From assembly GCF_003350005.1 (NCBI RefSeq), contig NZ_QLKS01000001.1:124001-188000 (forward strand): DNA of 64,000 bases. Direction: 5' to 3'. The notes below the pieces were generated by a model. It had not been told where the DNA came from and did not search any database. It worked only from the letters and a program-made list of their open reading frames with translations. Below, one piece after another: positions 57,409-64,000 of the stretch (the first letter of the stretch is position 1; each line of letters starts with the position of its first letter). The DNA comes from Psychrobacter proteolyticus (lineage in GTDB: Bacteria; Pseudomonadota; Gammaproteobacteria; Pseudomonadales; Moraxellaceae). Both the position numbers and the translations under genes were made by a program.

Positions 57409-58047
57409 ATGAGCCAATTACACCCAAATCTAGATCTTGACCAAGCCAACCAAGACCTGCAAGGTAAATCACCTGAGCAAATCGTTGAGTGGGCACTGAC
57501 TCAAGCAAAAAACCCAATCATCACGACAAACTTCCGTCCATATGAGTCGGCTATTTTGCACTTGGTTGCCAAACAGCGTCCTGATATCACAGTATTGTGG
57601 GTAGACTCAGGCTACAACACTGATGCTACTTATCAGTTTGCCAACAAGCTTATCCATGACTTGAACCTAAATGTCGTTACCTACATTCCTAAGCAAACGG
57701 CTGCACACCGTGACGCGACGATGAATGGTATCCCAGGTATCGATAACCCACAGCATGACGAGTTCACTGAGCAAGTTAAACTTGAGCCGTTCCGCCGTGC
57801 ATTAGATGAGCTAAAGCCAGATGTGTGGTTCAATGCTATTCGTAAAGACCAAACTGAGTTCCGCCAAGGTCTTGATGTACTTAGCTTATCAAAAGACGGC
57901 GTGCTAAAAGTAGCGCCATTGTTTGAAAAAACAGATGCTGATTTAGACGTATATCTAGAAGAGCATAACTTACCAAATGAGCATGACTACTTTGATCCAA
58001 CGAAAGTAGAAGAAAGCCGTGAGTGTGGCTTGCATACTCAGCTATAG
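57409..58047 (+). CDS. cysH: Phosphoadenylyl-sulfate reductase-like CysH
   Basis: A 212-residue enzyme that reduces activated sulfate to sulfite with thioredoxin. The N-terminal PITTNFRPYESAILHLV and the C-terminal ECGLH with its single catalytic Cys are the family marks. APS reductases carry a CC...CxxC set for a 4Fe-4S cluster; here the ECGLH cysteine is the only Cys in the protein, so it should be of the PAPS-using type. That requires an APS kinase, which is not in this window. The start has AAGGA upstream; a hairpin terminator follows. Confidence 0.9.
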   Translation: MSQLHPNLDLDQANQDLQGKSPEQIVEWALTQAKNPIITTNFRPYESAILHLVAKQRPDITVLWVDSGYNTDATYQFANKLIHDLNLNVVTYIPKQTAAHRDATMNGIPGIDNPQHDEFTEQVKLEPFRRALDELKPDVWFNAIRKDQTEFRQGLDVLSLSKDGVLKVAPLFEKTDADLDVYLEEHNLPNEHDYFDPTKVEESRECGLHTQL

Positions 58048-58098
58048 TAAGGCACTGACTGTAGCTACTACTTTCTGAGCACTAGCTATATAAATAAA

Positions 58099-58141
58099 AA
58101 ATCCCGCTTGGCTCTTAATAGAGTCGTTAAGCGGGATTTTT
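58099..58141. terminator. Terminator of the cysI operon
   Basis: ATCCCGCTT pairs with AAGCGGGAT around a long loop, with A-tract before and seven T after. It follows cysH by about 50 bases. Confidence 0.9.
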
Positions 58142-58335
58142 TTGTACCCTTTTTTACTATATTGGAAATTTACCGCTATTCCTATTATTAGCTAAAATAT
58201 GAATTAATATCTCAAAAACGAATATACTAATGCCAATTCACTAGATGAGAGTGTGCCTGTGATACCTCATAATGGCGGCATTCCTTATATCTTTTCTACC
58301 TTTTTATAATAAACAATTAAATATATGGTGACATT

Positions 58336-59976
58336 ATGAACACCTTCCCGCTATTTTTTAAATTAGAAGACCGTAAAGTGCTCATCGTGGGCGGCGGCGA
58401 AGTGGCACTGCGTAAAGCTGATTTGCTCAGCCGTGCAGGTGCCTGTATCACTATACTTGCACCTGATATCAGCCACGAGCTACAAGCTTTGCTAACGGAC
58501 GATAAGCACCAGTTTATCTATGAGAATTATAATAAAGCTTATATGTCAGGCGCACGGGTAATCATTGCCGCGACTGACGATGAGACGCTGAACCACCAAA
58601 TTCATGCAGATGCGACTGAGCTAAACATTCCAGTCAATGTGGTCGATACCCCGCATTTATGTGACTTTATCTTTCCAGCGATTATCGATCGCAATCCTAT
58701 TGTGATTGGTATCTCATCAAATGGTAAAGCGCCTGTGCTAGCACGCTTATTACGGGCACGCCTTGAGACGTTAATCCCGCAAGGCTACGGAAAATTAGCA
58801 AAGTTGGCAGGTGAATTCCGCAGTGAGGTAAAAGCCAAAATACCCACGCTTACTGGACGTCGTCAGTTTTGGGAGCGCGCATTTGAAGGCCAAGTCAGTC
58901 AGCTGATGTTTGCTGGTAATGAAACTGAAGCCACTGCACAACTGCAAGCTGATTTAGATAGTACTGCGGCTGCTATCAGTAAGAAAAGCGACGATACAAA
59001 TTCGGTTAGAGAGTCAGATGCCATCAAGAACGTCGCATCGGATGAGTCAGAAAAAAACTTACCAGCCATTGGTGAAGTCTATATTGTGGGCGCAGGCCCT
59101 GGTGATCCAGAGCTGTTGACCTTTAAAGCTTTGCGGTTAATGCAGCAAGCGGATGTGGTGTTTTATGATGCGTTAGTCTCACCGCAGGTCTTAGACTTAT
59201 GTCGCCGTGATGCTGATAAGGTATTTGTTGGTAAAAAACGCAGCAACCATACAGTTGCGCAATTAGGCATCAATGAGCTACTTGTCAACCATGCCAAACA
59301 AGGTCGCCGTGTCGTGCGTTTAAAAGGTGGTGATCCGTTTATCTTTGGACGTGGCGGAGAAGAGATCGAAAGCCTACGAGCGCATAATGTGCCATATCAA
59401 GTCGTACCAGGTATCACTGCTGCCAACGCCGCTGCTAGCTATGCAGGCATTCCTTTAACTCACCGTGACCATTCACAGTCAGTGCGTTTTGTGACGGGGT
59501 TTTTGAAGGCTGGTGCACCCAACAGTAATTTTGAGAACTTTTTAAATACTGATGAGACAGTCGTATTTTACATGGGTCTGCACTCGCTGGCACGTTTGAC
59601 TGAAGGCTTGGTTGACGCTGGACGCAGTAGCGAGACACCGATTGCTATCGTCTCTAATGCGAGTATGCCCAATCAGCAGGTATTGACAGGTACGCTTGCA
59701 ACGATTGTTGCCAAACAAGAACAAGCACAATTGCCAACGCCTGCCCTCCTAATTATGGGCGACGTAGTCAGCTTGCATCATGATTTGGCTTGGTATAATT
59801 TGCAAAATCAGCAGCACAGTCAAAACAGCGATGATATAGCTAAAAATTGGTTGCGTGAAGGGTCGAGAGGTAAAGCAGTAAAACAACCAATAGACCAACA
59901 AGCGCACGCCCTATCGATGGTCGCAAATCTTGCAACGCAGCAAGGAGATGGTCTGGAGCAACTGATTATTGACTAA
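58336..59976 (+). CDS. cysG: Siroheme synthase CysG
   Basis: A 546-residue multifunctional enzyme making siroheme, the cofactor of CysI. The N-terminal domain (LIVGGGEVALRKADLLSRAG) is the NAD-dependent precorrin-2 dehydrogenase/ferrochelatase; the C-terminal half (YIVGAGPGDPELLTFKAL, LKGGDPFIFGRGGEE) is uroporphyrinogen-III methyltransferase. A linker of about 40 residues rich in Ser/Asp (KKSDDTNSVRESDAIKN) joins them; most CysG proteins are about 460 residues, so this and a C-terminal tail of about 60 residues explain the extra length. ATG 58336 fits the family; the ribosome site is weak. Confidence 0.94.
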   Translation: MNTFPLFFKLEDRKVLIVGGGEVALRKADLLSRAGACITILAPDISHELQALLTDDKHQFIYENYNKAYMSGARVIIAATDDETLNHQIHADATELNIPVNVVDTPHLCDFIFPAIIDRNPIVIGISSNGKAPVLARLLRARLETLIPQGYGKLAKLAGEFRSEVKAKIPTLTGRRQFWERAFEGQVSQLMFAGNETEATAQLQADLDSTAAAISKKSDDTNSVRESDAIKNVASDESEKNLPAIGEVYIVGAGPGDPELLTFKALRLMQQADVVFYDALVSPQVLDLCRRDADKVFVGKKRSNHTVAQLGINELLVNHAKQGRRVVRLKGGDPFIFGRGGEEIESLRAHNVPYQVVPGITAANAAASYAGIPLTHRDHSQSVRFVTGFLKAGAPNSNFENFLNTDETVVFYMGLHSLARLTEGLVDAGRSSETPIAIVSNASMPNQQVLTGTLATIVAKQEQAQLPTPALLIMGDVVSLHHDLAWYNLQNQQHSQNSDDIAKNWLREGSRGKAVKQPIDQQAHALSMVANLATQQGDGLEQLIID

Positions 59977-60016
59977 CGCTTACCTTTAATCTGCAAAACG
60001 CTTAGTCTTGAATAAA

Positions 60017-60056
60017 AAGAAAACCCTACCAGTATATTATTGGTAGGGTTTTCTTT
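60017..60056. terminator. Terminator after cysG
   Basis: AGAAAACCCTACCA and TGGTAGGGTTTTCT form perfect 14-base arms around an eight-base loop, with TTTT following on the plus strand. Confidence 0.93.
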
Positions 60057-60128
60057 TGGCAACAGCGCAAATCTCAACGATTCTTGCTAGAATGAATACT
60101 TTCTACTGCTCACACTTATAGTCTACTT

Positions 60129-61751
60129 ATGCCCATACCCGATGCTAGCTTGCCTTCTTCTTTAACCACGCAAATGAAACCTTTGACCATACTCCATACT
60201 TCAGACTGGCATTTGGGGCGACGTCTATATGGACGCCTTCGTTATGAAGAGTTTGAGTCGTTTTTGCAGTGGTTACAAGACACTATTAGCGCACAGAAGG
60301 TAGATATATTAATCGTCGCTGGTGATATTTTCGATACCATGACACCAAGTAATAAAGCCCAAGCGCTGTATTATGAATTTTTGGGTAAGGTCTCACGCTC
60401 ATGCTGTCAGCATGTGGTTATTGTCGCAGGTAATCATGACTCACCGACATTTTTAGACGCGCCAAGCAATGTGCTTAAATTTTTGAATGTGCATGTGATT
60501 GGCACGGCTTGTGATGATTTGAATGATGAAGTATTGGTCTTGGGTGATGACGACAACAACCCTCATTGTATTATCGCCGCTGTGCCCTATTTGCGCGATC
60601 GGGATGTGCGTAGCAGTAGCGCTGGCGAGTCCGCAGATAGCAAAGACGCCAATGTTATCGCTGGTATTTGCGCGCATTATGACAATGTTGCAGACATTGC
60701 GAAGTCTAAGCAAGCCGACTTAATCAAAATGCATCAGCGATATATTCCTATCATCGCGACAGGACATCTATTCGCGTCTGGTGGCAGAACAACCGAGGAT
60801 GATGGTGTACGCGAGCTATATGTCGGATCACTAGGTAAAATCTCCGCCGATATGTTCAATGATGGCTTCGATTACGTGGCACTTGGGCATTTGCACGTGC
60901 CGCAGCGCGTTGGCGGTCGTGAGAGTATTCGCTATTCAGGCTCACCTATCGCTATGGGCTTTGGAGAGGCTAAACAGCAAAAGCAAGTGTTGCTGGTACA
61001 GTTTGGTGCCGCAGAACATTTTAATAATGACATCTCAGAGCTAAACGTCGCACCTAATAGTATTACTCCTCATGCTATCAATACAGCTGCTGACATTGGA
61101 GTCGTCAAAGCTCAAAAAACAGTAGATAAATTAGCAGAAAAAACCGCTAAAAAAGTGGCGAGTCAGGCACTGCCTTTTATGGATGATTTGTTTGGCTTTG
61201 ATGAGCCATTAGAAGATGAGGAAGTTAAAAAATCTACTGTCGTAGAAAATACTCCTATTCAGCCTGAGCAATATAAAAGCATTCGAGAAACTTCTACTGA
61301 CGCCGTGACTAGCAATAAAATACTGCATCGCGATGACGCTAATCAAATGCAAGTAGTGTCCCTGCCCATCCCAAAATTCCAACAGCTGGCGCAAATATCT
61401 GGTGACCTAACCACGATTGATCAAACCATTAGAGCGCTTACGCAATCGGACTCTATTTGGCTAGAGGTTGTCTATACAGGCGATGAGATTGTCAGTGGGC
61501 TAAAAGATCAAGTTAATGAGATGGTAGAAGGTACAGTGTTTGAAGTGCTAATAACTAAAGACTCCAATTCCTATAATAAAGTGCTCAATCAGCAGCAGAC
61601 TTCCGAGAACTTGCAGGACTTAAATGAGATGGAGGTTTTTGAGCGCTGCTTAACGATAAATGACATACCTGACTCACAAAAAGACTCATTGCGCGATGCC
61701 TATGGTCAGATACTTTATAACTTACGTCATGAAGACAAACAGGCGGAATGA
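60129..61751 (+). CDS. sbcD: Exonuclease subunit SbcD with inserted segment
   Basis: The nuclease subunit of the SbcCD (Mre11-Rad50-like) complex, which opens DNA hairpins and trims blocked ends. The metallophosphoesterase motifs are intact: HTSDWHLG, GDIFDT, GNHDSP and ATGHLFASG. At 540 residues it is over 100 longer than E. coli SbcD. The excess is one block at about residues 290-405, between the nuclease and capping domains, rich in Lys, Asp and Glu, with a hydrophobic patch LPFMDDLFGF. The start is either ATG 60129 or ATG 60174 (MKPLTILHTSDW), the latter matching the family. It is followed by sbcC. Confidence 0.92.
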   Translation: MPIPDASLPSSLTTQMKPLTILHTSDWHLGRRLYGRLRYEEFESFLQWLQDTISAQKVDILIVAGDIFDTMTPSNKAQALYYEFLGKVSRSCCQHVVIVAGNHDSPTFLDAPSNVLKFLNVHVIGTACDDLNDEVLVLGDDDNNPHCIIAAVPYLRDRDVRSSSAGESADSKDANVIAGICAHYDNVADIAKSKQADLIKMHQRYIPIIATGHLFASGGRTTEDDGVRELYVGSLGKISADMFNDGFDYVALGHLHVPQRVGGRESIRYSGSPIAMGFGEAKQQKQVLLVQFGAAEHFNNDISELNVAPNSITPHAINTAADIGVVKAQKTVDKLAEKTAKKVASQALPFMDDLFGFDEPLEDEEVKKSTVVENTPIQPEQYKSIRETSTDAVTSNKILHRDDANQMQVVSLPIPKFQQLAQISGDLTTIDQTIRALTQSDSIWLEVVYTGDEIVSGLKDQVNEMVEGTVFEVLITKDSNSYNKVLNQQQTSENLQDLNEMEVFERCLTINDIPDSQKDSLRDAYGQILYNLRHEDKQAE

Positions 61752-61834
61752 TATAAGTGACATATTATGACCATACTTCCTTATCTCTCTCAATTTTTCG
61801 CAGTTGCGGCTATTACTAATACTAAGACTTATCC

Positions 61835-64000
61835 ATGCGCCTAATCGAACTCAGACTAAAAAACCTCAACTCCCTCAAAGGTGAATGGCATATTGATTTT
61901 GCTGATACTGCCTTTACCAATGAAGGCATCTTTGCTATCACTGGGCAAACAGGTGCTGGCAAGACCACCATCTTGGATGCTATTTGCTTAGCGCTATATG
62001 GTGAGACGCCAAGGATTAATAGCATCAGTAAGAGCAGTAATGAGGTGATGACGAGGCAGACGGCAGAGTGTTTCGCTGAAGTAGTGATTGACTTAAATGG
62101 CGAGCAGTATCGTTGCCGCTGGGGACAGCGCCGTGCTTACAATAAAGCAGATGGCAATCTGCAAGATGCGACTCATGAAATCGCTAAGATAAACGTTGAT
62201 GACTCGTCAAAAGAGGATGAGCTGTTAGAGAGCACCTTAAAGCATACCAAAAACAAGATCATTGAACTGACTCGGATGGATTTTCAGCAGTTCACTCGCT
62301 CTATATTGCTGGCTCAGGGCAGTTTTTCAGCATTTCTAAAGGCAAAGGCTGATGAACGCGCTGATATATTAGAGAAAATTACGGGCACTGATATTTACGC
62401 GACTATTTCAACACAGGTTCATGATAAGAAACGTACCGAAGAAGAAATTCTCAGCAAACTGCAATACGGTTTAGATGGCTTGATGCTCTTAAATACCGAT
62501 GAAGAAAATCAGCTAAAATCCGATTTAAAATCATATCAAAGTGCCCAAAGTGAGCAGCAGCAGACCATTCAAGATTTAGCCGAAAAGATAAAGTGGCTAG
62601 ATAGCGTGACAGAGTCAAAAGAAAAACTGAATACTTATAAAAATGACTTGGTGCAGGCTCAGGAGGCTCAGCAAGACTTTATCCCTAATGCCAAACGCTT
62701 AACCGCTGCTAATAAGGCGTTGGAGATTGATAGTCAGTTTGGTGAGTTATCATCTACCCGCAAGCATGTTAGCGAATTAAATCGAGAAAAAGCGCAGCTT
62801 GAGTATGACTTACCTAAGCAGCAAGCACTTACACAAAGCGCTCGCACACAGCTAGAGAAGCAACTAACACAGCGCCAAGATGCAGAAAACACAATGCAAA
62901 TCGCACGGCCGAAAATTCAGAAAGCACGTGACCTCGACAATGAGATTGACCAGCAACGTCGCGCTTTAAACGATACACGTGTCAGACATGACACACTTCA
63001 GGCAGACGCTGAGCAACTGCTTGAAAATATTGCCGCGCAAAAAAGCATTGCCATAGATAAAGAAAACCAAAGCGCGCAATTGACCGAAAAACTTACCGGT
63101 ACGGATAATTTAAGCTATTTAGACGGCGATATTGCCATTTTTGATGAAAAGTGCAGTCGCCTAAAAGCGGTAATACATCAAAATTCAGTGCTTTCGCAAG
63201 ACAAGATACGCCAAACACGTGAATTAGAAGAATACAAAACCGCATTGGTAGTACAACAGCAACGCCAACAAGCACAAAGTGATAAAAATGAAGCCACCCA
63301 AAAGCAATTAATCGCACTAAAAAAAGCACAAAGCGAGCTGATTCAAGCGCAATCGGTCACACAGATGCGTGAGACACAAGAGCAAATAGACATCACTAGC
63401 CAGCAGCTCGATCAGCTGCGCTTTCATAACCAGCAGCGCCGTGACCTTAACGCACAAGTGATACAAATCATGAGTCACATCGAGCAGCTAGAGAGTGAAA
63501 TCAATGGCTATGAAAAGTTGATTACAACGAAAAAAGCAAGCCTCAAAAATACGCAAGAAAAGCGCCAAGACAAATTGAATCAGCTACAACTACAACAAAA
63601 GGTCACGGCGCTAGAGAACTATATTGCCGATTTACAAGACGGTACACCTTGTCCTCTATGCGGCGCGCTTGAGCACCCTTACGCTCAAAATCACCCGCAC
63701 CTTTTACCCGATGACGAAAACTCCCAATTAGCTCAGTATGTTAGTGTTTTAGATGAACAAATTACCGAGCTGAATCAAAGTATCACTGCCCAGCAGATTG
63801 AGCAGGCAAGTAAACAAAGCACGCTTGCGAGTAAAAAAAATCAGCAAGCCGAACTCACTGCGCAAATACAGCTGCATGATACCGCCATAACAGAACTGCT
63901 GTATGTCATCAGCCAACAGATGAATGATGAAAACTTAGCTGACAGTACTATTGCCAACTTGATACAACCGTTACTGGCGTTGGGTAGTGATAACGATATC
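61835..64000 (+). CDS. sbcC: Exonuclease subunit SbcC (partial)
   Basis: The first 722 codons of the Rad50-like ATPase that works with SbcD; the frame runs to the window edge. The start reads MRLIELRLKNLNSLKGEWH, with Walker A GQTGAGKTT near residue 39-47. A long coiled coil rich in Gln and Ala follows, and the zinc hook TPCPLCGALEHP (Cys606 and Cys609) sits at its apex, which joins two SbcC molecules. The second coil half starts after this; the signature and Walker B lie beyond the window. It begins 83 bases after sbcD and is probably in one operon. Confidence 0.95.
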   Translation, partial: MRLIELRLKNLNSLKGEWHIDFADTAFTNEGIFAITGQTGAGKTTILDAICLALYGETPRINSISKSSNEVMTRQTAECFAEVVIDLNGEQYRCRWGQRRAYNKADGNLQDATHEIAKINVDDSSKEDELLESTLKHTKNKIIELTRMDFQQFTRSILLAQGSFSAFLKAKADERADILEKITGTDIYATISTQVHDKKRTEEEILSKLQYGLDGLMLLNTDEENQLKSDLKSYQSAQSEQQQTIQDLAEKIKWLDSVTESKEKLNTYKNDLVQAQEAQQDFIPNAKRLTAANKALEIDSQFGELSSTRKHVSELNREKAQLEYDLPKQQALTQSARTQLEKQLTQRQDAENTMQIARPKIQKARDLDNEIDQQRRALNDTRVRHDTLQADAEQLLENIAAQKSIAIDKENQSAQLTEKLTGTDNLSYLDGDIAIFDEKCSRLKAVIHQNSVLSQDKIRQTRELEEYKTALVVQQQRQQAQSDKNEATQKQLIALKKAQSELIQAQSVTQMRETQEQIDITSQQLDQLRFHNQQRRDLNAQVIQIMSHIEQLESEINGYEKLITTKKASLKNTQEKRQDKLNQLQLQQKVTALENYIADLQDGTPCPLCGALEHPYAQNHPHLLPDDENSQLAQYVSVLDEQITELNQSITAQQIEQASKQSTLASKKNQQAELTAQIQLHDTAITELLYVISQQMNDENLADSTIANLIQPLLALGSDNDI

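Noticed and set aside
1-64000. tRNA, rRNA, CRISPR arrays or insertion sequences
   Set aside because: I looked through the intergenic stretches for cloverleaf-like sequences, regularly spaced repeats and transposase ORFs and found none; a covariance search would be needed to exclude small RNAs.

Overview
The window looks like a chromosomal segment of a Moraxellaceae gammaproteobacterium, most probably Psychrobacter. This rests on the AcnD/PrpF form of the methylcitrate cycle, the assimilatory sulfate genes built around Sat, a siroheme reductase and a DUF934 protein, an Anbu proteasome-like operon, moderate to low GC, and hairpin terminators with long A/T flanks. The genus is an inference from gene content. 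I saw no rRNA, tRNA, CRISPR array or insertion sequence.

Layout. 1-1.06 kb: start of an ABC exporter cut by the window edge. 1.1-10 kb (minus strand): an AT-rich HEPN-like gene, then the propionate/2-methylcitrate locus prpF, acnD, prpC, a DUF2059-like lipoprotein and prpB, with a yefM-yoeB toxin-antitoxin pair between acnD and prpF. 10.3-13 kb: an Nramp-related transporter without the usual metal motif, and a LysR regulator. 13.1-14.7 kb: two single-pass membrane proteins sharing a short C-terminal motif found three times. 14.9-19.1 kb: a gamma-butyrobetaine-hydroxylase-like dioxygenase and PEP carboxylase. 19.3-24.5 kb: an accessory stretch with a tyrosine recombinase, 1.3 kb without genes, two small envelope proteins and a RhuM-Fic gene broken by a stop codon. 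24.5-29.4 kb: mtfA, a TetR regulator with a double operator facing a flavoprotein/DUF2855 pair, and a frameshifted SGNH hydrolase. 29.6-33.7 kb: the Anbu operon (ATP-grasp/alpha-E fusion, transglutaminase-like protease, Anbu). 33.7-44.4 kb: UvrA2, DUF819, a DEAD-box helicase, a DUF1176 protein, YghU and an MFS exporter. 44.5-46.8 kb: iron storage (two complementary bacterioferritins, Bfd, a Fur-like box) and an ArsR regulator. 47-60 kb: sulfate uptake and reduction (cysA, cysW, cysT, two sulfate-binding lipoproteins, sat, cysI, DUF934, cysH, cysG). 60-64 kb: sbcD and the start of sbcC.

How the genes work together. PrpC makes 2-methylcitrate from propionyl-CoA and oxaloacetate, AcnD and PrpF convert it towards 2-methylisocitrate, and PrpB cleaves that to pyruvate and succinate. 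Ppc can replenish oxaloacetate. In the sulfur block, the binding lipoproteins and CysTWA import sulfate, Sat activates it, CysH gives sulfite, CysI gives sulfide, and CysG makes the siroheme CysI needs. CysH lacks iron-sulfur cysteines and so looks PAPS-type; no APS kinase gene is in the window.

The most interesting items are the Anbu operon, the paired membrane proteins with the repeated DFxxE motif, the division of labour between the two bacterioferritins, the double TetR operator, the HEPN-like and toxin-antitoxin genes beside the prp locus, and three genes with lesions or missing domains (RhuM-Fic, SGNH hydrolase, short CysA).
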